Of a stretch of DNA of 64,000 nucleotides, positions 1-11,162 are shown piece after piece. This stretch comes from Dichotomocladium elegans (Eukaryota > Mucoromycota > Mucoromycetes > Mucorales > Lichtheimiaceae). Where the stretch lies: assembly GCA_025716815.1 (NCBI GenBank), contig JAIXMN010000013.1, positions 930,001 to 994,000 on the forward strand, given 5' to 3'. A program made the position numbers and the translations under genes. Position 1 is the stretch's first letter, and each line of letters starts with the position of its first letter. Under the pieces are notes generated by a model. The model made no database searches, had not been told where the DNA came from, and saw only the letters and a program-made list of their open reading frames with translations.

Positions 1-1
1 A

Positions 2-97
2 AGGCCCCCAGAGCGGGGGCGCACGGCAGTCGACCTCCTCGTGGTTGCCTCTGGAAACAGATCCTTCATGGTTCTGGCTAACTGGACTGCCTATTAG
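2..97 (+). CDS. possible C-terminal end of a gene entering from the left
   Basis: Reading from base 2 there is an open frame of 31 codons ending in TAG at 95-97. An AATAAA-type signal follows about 25 bp later (near 121-126), as expected for a 3' untranslated region. The end of the peptide (residues LLVVASGNRSFMVLANW) looks protein-like, but I cannot assign a family from so few residues. It could equally be a chance open frame, because the region beyond it is AT-rich and non-coding. If real, most of the gene lies outside the window. Confidence 0.2.
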   Translation, partial: RPPERGRTAVDLLVVASGNRSFMVLANWTAY

Positions 98-2859
98 TAT
101 AGTGTTGTTATTCATACAGTAATAAAAAGTTCTTCTCTCGTTAAAGCTTTATTTTTTTTACACGATCCGCAGCCGCAGCAAAATGAGTGGGACTTTTTTT
201 TTTCCTTTTTTTTTTACACGGTCTTTGCGCGTGCTCGTTTTTTACGTGGCCATGGAGGTTCCGAATTCTGTTGTCATAGAACGCAAAGGGCGCGAAGATT
301 GATGAAGCGCTGATTCCATATCTTCAATCGATGGTCTTGGCCTTGGAGGCAAACAGCACAGTAAACATCCGTTTTCCATCCACTGCTCTTCCCCAACATC
401 GGGTTATGAACGTATACCGTGCAACGAAGCTCAACGAAGCTCAACTTTGTGACTCTTTACCTATGGTCAATACACATGGAGCTTCCCTTTTTTTAACTGA
501 ATATTTCATACACTGAAATATTGAATCGCGAATGTTTTTATTCTTTTAGGCCAACCATCAGCTAGTCCTCTCCGTCCAGGATGACGGTAATCAAGGCAGG
601 CCTGACCTGGGTGGTATCTTCTATAGATTCCACTCAGCCAACACCTTGCCGAGATTGAAAGGGCACGCCAGACTTGGGTGGTTTCACTCGTATGATCCCA
701 TCCTGTCAAAGTGCATGCCGACATTCCCCATCTACACATCCACGGATATACAGTATGTCCAAAAGGTATGATATTATGCTGTGTATTATTTTGTTGCTCA
801 TGGTGAACATATATTGATTGCAAAAGCACCATAGCTATACTGTATATACTTTGCGTTACCATGCATCGCCATAACACAGCAAGCAAGCCTGTAACAGTAG
901 TTACAGTGAACGATCACGATTGACCGATGACCAAGATACTACAAGGATAACGATCACAATAGGACCGCATCTCCGGCGATGATACTACGAACCATATTCA
1001 TTTTCTCTGTAATGTTCGTTTCATCAACTTGCCACCATAAAAATGAAAACAGGGAATACAAACCTGACTATGGACACAAGGTGCTTTCCCAAGGCGAAAC
1101 GCATACTTCAACGGGCAATTCCTTCCTCCAACTACACATCCTTTTTCATACTATAGACATAGAAGTAGTTCTTTCCGGAATTCTTCCCTTTCACTTCTTG
1201 AAATAGTATTGCTTCAATTACTATTTTCTTGCTCATCCCAAAAAAAAACACTCCACCCTCCCACTTCTTTCCTACCTTTGACCGGTAGCCAACGGAAAAT
1301 CCTGTACGCTAAACACTTGTCCAGCATGTTCCAATGGATCGCTATAGCGGTAAAAATGGTCCATTGTATCAAACCTTCCCACACTTATGCGCGCTGACCC
1401 AAGGTAGGGCGCAATTGGCATATCTGCAACACATCAAAGAGCACGCCGATAATTTATAGTGGACTACGGGTTTCCGTCATTGCCGTGCTAATTTGAAGTT
1501 ACTGTTATACCGAAAATTTTCAGTTTCTGCCACCGGTATTGATTATGTAGATCCGTTACTATTGCAGATACGTGGAACGGTATTGATTGCTTAGCTAAAG
1601 CAAGCAGCTTTATGGCTCAAAGTCTCCCGCTTATTGCGGGGTCTCGTGTGAAATTTTAGTATGAAAACGGCCCTGCGCTCAGACTTTCTCAATTATTGTT
1701 CCAACTCAGATACAAGCGTACCTAACTTAAAAGGATAAGGAAGCAGACGAGATCCTGAATAATGATTGAAAGGGAAATAGCCTCTTTTTATACCAAGTAC
1801 CTGTTGATATTCAGCAATCCTAATGGAATCAAATATACCATTGTTAATGAACGTTCGTGAATGCGTGTGTGCGTGGGTATGGGTCAGTATTTCTGCAGCG
1901 GCGACAGCAATGAGGCATAAAGACGCGTATTAGCACTGAGCATCCAGCCATGAGGAATCGGAAACTGCGTAGGTAATCGGCAACGGATAATGAAGTATGA
2001 CGTCCTTTTGATTCGTACAGCGACCGTATAAAAGCGGCTCCCATTTCCACTTGTCCTTAAATTGTATTTTACACTCGCCTTCCAAACCGATGGAGTACGT
2101 AATGCACCATCATGTACAAAATCTATATGATCTGCTGCAATCACAGATGTCATCTTTTAACAGCACTTGAAGTTACACTAGTACATCCAACGATCTGAGG
2201 AGTTTGCAATTCCTCCATGATCGATGGCGCCATCTTATACCCACTTTTGGGATCTAGCTTCCCTTCCTAAAGTAGAAAGGGTTACCCGTGTTCTATAGAG
2301 CCTAATGCTTGAGACCGTTTCCACTTCATGCCATTTACTCAGTGAGCCTCTTCAACCATGGCATTACACCATCCACCATCACGAGAGTACCTGGGCTCTA
2401 ACGCCTAGCCTTAATTCTGAACGTTATCTCCTTACGCAAGCTACATTATAAAAGAAGTTCAAATCTAATGGGTCTAACCCGAATTCGCTTACAACACCCT
2501 CACGAACAGCGCATCCTGGAAAAGCTATAACAAGCCAACGTTCCTGTAATCATGCCTATAACAGAAATGAACAATGTCAAGCGGTATCTGATAATACTTA
2601 AGCTTCCTTGACAAATGCTACCCCTCTATAGACTAATGACAACCGCATATCCCAGCATGGACCATCCAGGCCTATAATATCGTGCATTCAATGGACAGTT
2701 ACATATCGATATTAAGGCGAGATTTACTGTGTATTACTATAGATTGAATCCAATAGGGCGCGATCAACATACAAATAATGGTCAACCTGCAAATGACTGA
2801 TATCGCTCGCATGGTTATATTTATACTAGATATCCGGTATATGGTGATTGGCATGATTA
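98..2859. other. intergenic, no gene recognised
   Basis: I see no convincing coding region. Open frames here are short and give no recognisable domain. There are long T-runs (for example 197-220) and AT-rich stretches. From about 2690 the sequence begins to show words shared with the repeat array to its right. Confidence 0.5.
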
Positions 2860-3489
2860 TATCTCACGTATTCAATGCATCGTCTCCAGCTTGCGTCATT
2901 GTCGTGTTATTACTACCTGTTTATCAACAATAGATTCTCCTGCCAGCGATAGCAAGATCCAGCGGCCATACTCACATGCTTCTCCCTAGTTGTGTCACGA
3001 CATTAGGATCGGATGTAAATCTGTCTCCGTGTTCAATGTATCGTGCCTCCATTATTGATTTAGTCATAGACTTACTACATGTTCCTCGATTGTAGGTTGC
3101 ACAAAAGGCAAAACAAGGCATTCCATGAGCCATCAGATTGGTTCATTGCGGATTCCGATGTGGCCATCATCACCAGCGATCTATTTATCTCAGGTATTCA
3201 ATGTATCGTTTCGCGATAGATGCTATAGTCGCATTCTTACTGCATGCTCCTCCTGTGTAGGTTTCTCCTGGATGTATAATCAAGGTCCATGGACGATCAA
3301 GGTTGTGGACACTTCGCGGTCGGCAGTTGAATTCGAGGTGCCTTAGCTGCTGGCTAGCACTTCTAATGATGATGCCACCTTGAGGGCGTAGAGTGGTCTT
3401 TGTGATAAACGGTGGATTTATAAAAGGTATGCTCTTTTTCGCTACCTTCCCTCAAAGAAAATGGCAGGAAAAAGAAAATACTAACTCGC

Positions 3490-4090
3490 TATTTCTCTTC
3501 TTTTCACTTTTTTTTATAGGCTTGCCCATGCTCAAGCCTTCCATGTCCATCAACGGTGGTACTTGCAGGAATACCTCCCCCCCCAGCGCGAAACAAGCTC
3601 TCTGTTGGTTTGGTTGACTCTGCCCGCACCGCTCTGTTTTTCCTGCCAATGAGACCAATGCCGCAAAGGGGGTTGGTGTTTCGTGTCAAGGCCAACAGCG
3701 GTGGTCCATGATAAAGTCTTTCCAAGATCGTCCCCGATACCGGCATTCAAGCTGAGCGTAATCAACCACTGACAACACTTCAAGCCTGGTATGTCTGCCA
3801 TCCAAAAAAAAAAAGGAAAGAAAAAAAAAGCAACTTCCCTTCCTCACTTTTAACTTTTTCTTTATTGGCTTTGCCCTTCCCTAGACCATCCATGTCCATC
3901 AACGACGGCAGTTGCAGGAACAATCCCCCACGTGCGAAACACCTTTCTGTTGGTTTGGTTGAGCCTTTCCGCACCATTGTGCTTTTCCTTGCCAAAGAGA
4001 GCATGCCGCGCAGGAGTTCTTGTTCCCTGTAAAGCCAATCGCGATGGTCATGGTCATGGTCAACCTGTTGCCGTACAATCCGCGACATCC
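3490..4090. repeat. imperfect tandem duplication, period about 350 bp
   Basis: Two copies lie side by side, roughly 3490-3700 and 3840-4050. Each begins with a T-rich tract. Both then share 'ccatgtccatcaac', 'cttgcagg' or 'gttgcagg', 'gcgaaac', 'tctgttggtttggttga' and 'ccgcacc'. The copies differ at many positions, so the duplication is old. It sits inside the larger repeat array and splits it. Confidence 0.65.
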
Positions 4091-4131
4091 ATAGCTATCC
4101 GGCGTCATTGCCACCAAGAGCATCTCCCACT

Positions 4132-4315
4132 CTACCGATCGCGCAATCAAGATGAGAGCGAGTGCGATGGTCGGTTCTCAGGTACAGTATGCTCCTTTGG
4201 TTCTTTGTCACTCACTGGCGGTTTCGCTATGTAGGTCTCTGCACGCATTCCACCGATCGTTGCAATCAAGATGAGAGCCAGTGTGATGGTCAGTTCTCAG
4301 GCAGAGTATCAACGT
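4132..4315. repeat. short tandem duplication, period about 118 bp
   Basis: The segment at about 4134-4193 (accgatcg, gcaatcaagatgagag, gtgcgatggt, ggttctcagg) is repeated with changes at about 4252-4311. A shorter related word, gcaatcaagatgag, recurs far away near 42102. Confidence 0.6.
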
Positions 4316-5810
4316 GTCGTTCCTCGATCAGTGATATAATCACATTCTTACTACAGCTCTTCCTTTATAGGTTGCCCTGGATGTACAATCAAGCTCCATT
4401 GACGATCAAGGTTCTTGGTACTTTGGGGTCGGCAGTGGGTCTAGAGAAGTTTGGGTGCTGGCTTACATTTCTAATGACGCTCCGACCTTGAAGCCGTAGG
4501 GTGGTCCCTGTGACAATACGATGAATTTATAGAATGTATTCAATGTATCATTTCTCCATTGTTGCTGCAGTGGATTGTGTAAACAGATGATAACAAGTCG
4601 TGAAATTCAAAGATAGTGAAGTTAATCCAAGAAAAGAACAAACATTCATAATACGAGTGTACATCTGTATAACCGAACCGTAAGCGGAGTGGCTCTCACT
4701 ACTAAAATAATTTTACTTCTGAAACCGTGACACAAATAACTCAGGACTAAGACAGGTGCTAGAGCCGTATACTTCCTGCATGTTCTTCGTTGGCAGATAG
4801 GCTTGTAACTACAACAAGGGCCATAAACATTCAAGGCCACGGCTACTTCAAGGTCGACAGTGGATTTAGCGATGCTTGGGTACAGCTTCCATTTCTAATG
4901 ATGCTCCGACCTTTAAGTGATAGCATGGTCCCTGAGATCGGCGGTGAATTTATATCAGGTATTCAATGTATCGTTTCTCGCTTGGTCCAAAGTTGTATTC
5001 TTACTGCATGTTCATCCTTTGTACATCACCGAGATGTCAGTAAACAAGGCGCATAAACGATCAAGGCTCCGGTGAGTTCGAATGGCGGCAGTCGGTCTAA
5101 TGAAGTCTCGACCTCGACGACCTAGCGTTGCCCTGGGATAGGCCGTGCATTTAAGTCAGGTATTCAATGTATCGTTTCACAATTAATCCAAAGTCGCATC
5201 CTTACTGCATATCCATTGTTTGTAGATTAGCGTGGTGCCAGTACGCAAGGTCGATATATTGTCAAGGGTCTGGTTGCTTCGAGGTCGGCAGTGGAGTTAG
5301 AAATGCTTGGGTGCGGCTTGCATTTCTAATGATGCTCCAACCTTGAAATGGTAGCATGGTGCTAGCGATAGGTGGTGCACTTAAATCAGGTATTCAATGT
5401 ATAGTTTCTTGATTAGTACTATAGTCGCATTCTTACTGCATCTTTTTCCTTGGTACATTAACGTGGTGTCACTGAGCAAGGCCCTATGACGCTCAAGGTT
5501 CCAGTTACTTCGCCATTCACAGCGGGTCTAATGAAGTTTCGACCTCGACGACCTAGCGTTGTCCCTGGGATAGGCCGTGTATTTATGTCGGGTATTCAAT
5601 GTATCGTTCTTTGTTTAGCGATATAGTCGCATTCTTACTGCACCTTCTTCCTATGTAGATTGACGTGGGGTCCGTGAGCAAGTTTATGACGGTCAAGGCT
5701 CTGGGTGCTTCGATACGACCAGTGGGTCTGGTGAAGTTCTGACCTCGAAGACGCAGCTTTCTCCCTGGAATAACCGGTGTATTTATAGCAGGTGTTTAAT
5801 GTATCGGGAC

Positions 5811-7515
5811 ATAAACTTGGTCTGGCTATGGTGCCCGCTGTGGATGGCTGTCCGTTTAAACTGTTGCGCGATACCATCTTCGCCCACCCACCCTTCGCTG
5901 CGGAAATAGGCGATATGCGCTAAGAAGGGGGAAGGCGTTTAGTTTGTGGCAAGTGCCGATGTACGTAGGTGGGGGAGGGGGTCGAAACTGAAGACCGTGC
6001 AGTTTGTGCGTATATAGAAAGCCTATTCCTGTGCGTAACTTGGTGTATGTATGTAGGGCTTGTCTGCCTTGTCGGAAGCATAGAGGAAGATTCAATGATG
6101 TTGTGGTGTATTTGTACGATGCTGTACATACAGTATTTCCTATAGTCGTAAGGTATGTGTTGGCCGAGAATGATCAGCAAATAATAGATGATGATCTTCT
6201 GCCGTTTCCGTTCCCGCAGCAAATTCACGATGACAGTAGGTATGCGGTCGAAGGATGTTTAAGCTTTGCCCCATACATCGATTTGCAAAGAAGGACGCGT
6301 GTTTATGTACATAGTCGTGTCCTGGAAGATTGTGCGAGACACCTAGGCGAAAAGGAGAGCCGGCAGATCGCTAGGCATTCGCTTCGTGTGGTGGTCTTTT
6401 GCAAAGAATTCTGTCCGAGAGCGCAGTAGAATCTTTTTGAAGCGACCCTTATACCTTGTGGATGATACAGTAGGGGCGCGGCGTGCGGTGTTCTATTGCA
6501 AAATATTCGCAAAGGAGACCAATGCCATGGCTGGAGACGAACAGTGTAAACATTATCAGCGAGTGTACATGACGGTTCGATATACTTGTCGCTCATGACA
6601 TCTTTGTCTAGGAACAAGGCAATTCCTGCGGCATCAGCATGGCACTACATGTAGCACGGGTTTCAACCCATTCGGTTGTCAAATTGATGCTTATGAAGAC
6701 ATATTGCTGTCTGCCACGGATGGGATAGGGTCCTTTGGGCCAAGATGTACTGTATGCGCATGTTCCGCATCGGCTACGCTCTGAGCCGACTCAAAATCCC
6801 TGTCTGAACATTGCATTCTCATTTTTTACTGTTCCGCGGCATACGCCTTGGCAACTCGCTGATCATGATAAACAGGCCAGGAGACATGTTGGCAGGAGAG
6901 TGTCACCATATCCATCACCAACCATTCGCGTGTATGGACTTGAAAACTTCGTCCTTCCATTCACCTCCATCAGCTATCGGTAGAGCATCATACGCCAAGC
7001 CCACTCTTCTCCGTAGGTAACGACGTCTTCCTGTTCATGTGCATCGTAACATCCATCTTCTGGATGCCCTTGATGGCTAAATCCTCGTCTGTTCACACAA
7101 GCCCCTTAGGATGTTGTCCGGCTCATATTGGCTGCTGCACCAAGTACTGTATATACCTCGGGAATTGCTGATTCACCAACGAACATCCATATTTTGAAAG
7201 GTTCCTTTTTCCTTCAATAAAGAACCATCCTGTCTCAATGACTTCATCTTTTATGACTATCGAAATGCTGCCGCGATTTCCCACACGCCGGCTACATACG
7301 TCGCTACTGGGATGGATACAGTACATTGTACTACAGAACAATCCAACGATGCCACTGTTAAGAAAACAATGCACGCAAAAAAGAAGTACCCCTTTAGTAT
7401 TCTTATTTTCTGGGGATCCAACAGGTATATATAGATATCATGATTTAAGGTGTGCGTAGTGGGTGTTTTTTGTCCGTTTGTTTGATGATGAGTGGTGCTG
7501 TCCACCAAAAAGATT
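5811..7515. other. intergenic, no gene recognised
   Basis: Several open frames of 80-140 codons occur (the longest on the plus strand at 6004-6429), but none shows a domain, a family resemblance or a convincing splice structure. I treat the stretch as non-coding 3' flank of the carotenoid oxygenase gene. Confidence 0.45.
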
Positions 7516-10064
7516 TTAAGCACGAAGTCGATAGGATCCGCGAGCAAAGCTCAACGGAATCAGGACGCCGAGGTCAGCTCGGGCGATCTCCTTTAAGGTC
7601 CTGGCATCCAGGACGAGAAGGAAGGATGTGGCCCGCGCGGAATCAAGGACGACGCTCACCAGCACGCCATCGTCTTCTTGGACCTCATCACAGCCCCCCA
7701 TGGATGATGATGGTGTCGCCGACCGCCTTCCGATAAAGACCGCCTCGCTTGGATAGCAATTTTCCTCGTGCCAGCTGCCCGTGATCCGGTTACTTTGCAC
7801 ATCCTAAACATTGCGACATCCATGTTGGAATTACTTATTTTTACCTCCACCCCACCCAAAAAACATACCGCCTTGACAATACTGTCCCAAATCTGTCCAT
7901 TCGCCATGCTCCCCTCCGCCGCAACAGCAGCCGAGAATCCGACACCATAAACATATTGGTAACGGTGCATTTTGTACAGAGGATTCACCTGAGGAAGCTC
8001 CATCGACGGCTGAATCAGTTTCCCACACGCTGCGACCGGGAATCCAGCTGCCCAACCAGCAGAAGTTGCAGCAGCAGACGCCGCCGAATGCTCGACGTCG
8101 TCTTGGGACGGCTCGACAGAAGACCCGCGAATGTAGTTCCATACAGACGCCACGCGTGTGGTGACGCTCGCTGCGGAGGGAAGGATGGAATAGTTGGTCA
8201 GGTACGCTAAGCTCTCGTCGTCGATGTTGCTGAGCACAAATCGTCGGAGCTCCGAGGGCGCGAGCTGCGAAGGCTTCATCTCAGACGGGTTGCGTAGGTT
8301 GTGTGTCGTCAATTGATGCGCAATGGTGTCGTCACGATAACAAATGATATCGCAGATGACATTGTCGTTCCCATCCTCGTAGGCGTTGACATGGTGGAAC
8401 GCGAAGCAAGGATCCGCCCGGTACGTCACAAGATGCTGGCCCTTCTCTCGCGAGATCACATAAAACAGCGTCGGTTCAGACGGGTAAAATGAGAACGAGT
8501 CCATAATGCTCTCGTTCCATGAAAATTTCACAGCAGCCGTGTTTGCCAAAAGTGGAAAGACAACCTAACCGGACCCATTGGTAAGCATCAGGAGTTTATG
8601 CAACCAACCATTGCGCGCCCCTCCCCCAAGCACGACTGCGTGAGGTGCGGTTACTTGCCAGAATTATATATTTTGGTGTCAATGAAAAGCTGTGAACATA
8701 GCCTGTGGGCGCAGTGACAGAAGCAATCATTGACCCCTTCGGATTACGATCGCTTATCGAGAAAAAGTTGTATGCGGTTGACTGGTAACCGATCTCCATT
8801 GTGAAATTGATGTACTCTCCCGTCTGGGAGTCGTATTGGCCGTTGGGGCATGAACTGTAGCCTTTGAAGGCTGGATTGATCTCGTTCCAGCAAAGCACGC
8901 GTGTGGGCTTGAGATCGAACGGATCTAATTCTTGGATCTGTGGCGTTGTTATTTCACCTGCCCGGGGGGTCACCTATGCAATGTGTGTGTGAGATGTGCT
9001 TACATGATTCGCAAGGTTTTGTGCAAACAACCGGCCGTCAATGCCCGGGATGCCGGCCAGGATACGCGCTCCACAGGGCTCACCATCAGGCTTGCTTGCT
9101 TTGGGAGCCGATTTGAGGAACTTGACCAACATGGTCTGGTTGCTATCGGTCTTGAAGAGCCCGGCAGGATGGGGAGATGCATACCCATGGTGGTCCCTGA
9201 TCTTTTCAATCAGCCGATGGCTGGTAAGTCTGTTACGAAAGGTTATCGTATTCCGCTCCCCGTTCAAATCGAAGCGGTTGGCCAGCGGCAGACTAAGGAT
9301 GCGCCATATGACAATCAGTGCAAAGCTCATGTCTTTCTCTTTGTCGTATCCAAGAAGTTTTAGCTTACGCATCAAACCAATGGCCAAAGCTGAATGTTGA
9401 GGTCGCACTTTGCAGGAATCCGTCAATTTCAATTTTGCGAGTATATCGAATGTCGTATGTGCCAGGGCCAATCGTATAGAGCTCTCCATTAAGCCAATCA
9501 GGCAGCTGGCCTTTGACTTCAAGGTCGATGATTCCGTTAATGCTCCCACTGTTTTGGAATCCCTACAGTTGACAAATGAATGCAAGGTCGAGTCGAGTCA
9601 AGCCCAGCTGCTTTATTCACCTTGACATGGGAAGTGTCCGAATCGAGCTTGACCTGCTGCTCGTGAAGGGGCGTCGAGGGGAAACTGCCTCTGTCGGCAT
9701 TGGGCGAACCGTCAGCATCTAGCAATGCATTTTCCTGCTGAGTCCATGCGTCATTGCTGTAAGCTGAAGGATCTAAACCAGCATCTTGCTGCAGAGGATG
9801 GCTGGTATGATGTTGTTCATCACCTTCGTCGTCGTCGGATGACGTGTCTGTCGAGCTACTTTCGCTGTCGGACCCGTCTCGTTCTTTTGCAGGGACGTTC
9901 TCGGTGGCTGCTACTGGTACTGAGGTTTCAGGACCTGTGGCGAGGCCGGTCGCTTGCGTATTTTGAGAAGATTCAGCATTTCCCGGGGTGGCCCGTGCCG
10001 TGAATGGGTGGTGGTCTTCCTCCTCCGTAGTCAAAGGATGGTCAATGCTGGACGAGCTGCTCAT
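7516..10064 (-). CDS. carotenoid cleavage oxygenase (RPE65/CCD family)
   Basis: Predicted 729-residue non-haem iron oxygenase, a family that splits carotenoids or apocarotenoids at a double bond. In Mucorales relatives (CarS, AcaA) feed trisporoid sex-pheromone synthesis. Six exons join in phase: 10064-9621, 9562-9369, 9292-9004, 8937-8659, 8564-7869, 7803-7516. Residues 1-148 are an acidic Ser/Asp-rich extension probably outside the enzyme fold. The fold starts at GELYTIGPGTYD and includes HSFSLTPKY (His391), FAFHHVNAYE (His459/460) and a C-terminal block VLVSVVLDSAR. Intron 4 begins GCAAGT (GC-AG), the only donor that keeps phase. Oddly, two positions where the family normally has iron-binding His appear to be Asn341 (NGQYDSQTGE) and Arg722 (SFARGSYRL), so activity is uncertain. 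Med9 is divergent across 519 bp. Substrate is not predictable from sequence. Confidence 0.9.
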
Positions 10065-10583
10065 TTCTAACGGAAGGTGAGTGTGCGTGTGTTTGGGGGT
10101 GGGGGTAGGCAGACGGGGTAATCGAAGAACGAAGAAAAAAAAAAGAGGTAGCTTCTCAGAAGCGCTTAAAACATTTTGCACTGTGGCACGCTTTTTACTT
10201 CGATGGTGTGCACTGGCTAGACTCGAAGGCCCGTATCATCCTAAAGCCCCCCGCCCAAGGACTTGTAATCGACCCACTCGTGTCGAACTGTCTGTATGCA
10301 CGCGCCCCCTTCATTCAAACCGTCTAGAGTAGACGCTTTCAGCAAACCCTCTTCTGTTTTCTTGGATGCGCTATAGGATGGTTTGCCCTGCTTTCCCCCT
10401 GCTCCCTCCTATAGCATATCAAAGCAAGACACGACGTTTCCAACCGCATGCCAGTATAAAAGGCTGCTTTCCGCGTAAAGAAAAAAAAAACAGAAACGAC
10501 GCGGAGTATCCTTGCTCTCCTTTTCTTTTTTCGTTTTCCAAAAAAAAGATCACTTGACGTCTCTCTTTTTTTTTTTTTTATCA
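10065..10583. promoter_or_regulatory. divergent promoter region between the carotenoid oxygenase and Med9
   Basis: This 519 bp gap separates two start codons facing away from each other. It contains a 'tataaaagg' box near 10455 on the plus strand, well placed for Med9, and long T-rich tracts immediately before the Med9 ATG. I see no further recognisable operator. Confidence 0.45.
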
Positions 10584-10961
10584 ATGGACGGTCCATCCTC
10601 AAACCCTCCGTCTACGCGAGCCTCGCCTACGTTACAAGCTGGCGATAGCAAAGAGGGGCCAACTTCTGTTTTCCGAAAAGAGGACTTTTTGTTCATGGAG
10701 GACTTCCATCGCATCGTCGATCTTATGCTGAATGGGACCAATCAAGAGGAAATTGGCATTGCAGTTGCGAAAATGGATGAGCGATTCGAACGTGCGCGCA
10801 AGGTCCTTCAGGAAATTCCTGGACTTCAGTACGTTAAGGAAGAGCAAGAGGCGATTCTCCAGCGCGAAATGGAGGTCCTTAAGACCAAGCAGAAGCTTCT
10901 CAAGCTGTACATGGAGCGTCCACCGTTTGAGAACAGTGTCGAAACAACAGCCTCGGAATAA
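10584..10961 (+). CDS. MED9: Mediator complex subunit 9 (Med9)
   Basis: A single-exon, 125-residue protein. Med9 is a middle-module subunit of Mediator, the nuclear coactivator linking transcription factors to RNA polymerase II. After a Ser/Pro-rich start the core reads FLFMEDFHRIVDLMLN, then a long helix with KMDERFERARKVLQEIPGL and a C-terminal coiled-coil rich in Gln, Lys and Leu. This matches the Med9 pattern of a hydrophobic helix, a short loop and a helix carrying an 'IPGL'-like turn. The ATG at 10584 is chosen because it follows a T-tract and a TATA-like box and gives the usual family size. The length and lack of cysteines argue against other small coiled-coil subunits. Confidence 0.8.
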   Translation: MDGPSSNPPSTRASPTLQAGDSKEGPTSVFRKEDFLFMEDFHRIVDLMLNGTNQEEIGIAVAKMDERFERARKVLQEIPGLQYVKEEQEAILQREMEVLKTKQKLLKLYMERPPFENSVETTASE

Positions 10962-11162
10962 GCGATGCTTTTCTTTGTCGCCCGCTGCATGTCTTTGTCG
11001 ATTTGCTATATCAAAAAAGCACATTGCTAGCAAAATTGTATTACATTGTTACTTTACAGAAAAAGATAGAAGGAAAGAAAGCAAATCGACAGAACATGTA
11101 TATATGGGGCCTGTATTCGCTGGAAAGAGATGAATGGGGGGGGTTGGAGGTCGGTATTGTTT

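Larger units (their letters stand above)
2860..5810. repeat. degenerate tandem repeat array, unit about 200-245 bp
   Basis: A recurring word, ggtattcaatgtatcgtttc or close variants, appears near 2868, 3033, 3193, 4535, 4959, 5159, 5389, 5591 and (weak) 5789. Each is followed about 40 bp later by a second word close to gtcgcattcttactgca, then by further shared words around 'atcaaggt', 'tcggcagt' and 'ctaatgatgctcc', and by 'aatttatag' before the next unit. The last four units (about 4957-5790) are the most regular, at 200-230 bp. Older copies are diverged and interrupted by other duplications. No protein is encoded. This looks like an ageing satellite, possibly pericentromeric or subtelomeric. 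That location is an inference. Confidence 0.7.

Noticed and set aside
2860..5810. CRISPR-like array
   Set aside because: Units are long, diverged and lack short identical repeats with unique spacers, and the genome is eukaryotic.
6004..6429. 141-codon open frame in the left gene-poor region
   Set aside because: It has no domain, no family resemblance and no supporting splice or promoter signals; likely a chance open frame.
8974..9003. A 30-nt intron in the carotenoid oxygenase gene (gtaagc to gcatag)
   Set aside because: It keeps frame, but a longer 66-nt intron ending at 8938 also keeps frame and joins NLANH directly to IQELDPFDLKP, as I would expect in the family. A 30-nt intron would be implausibly short.
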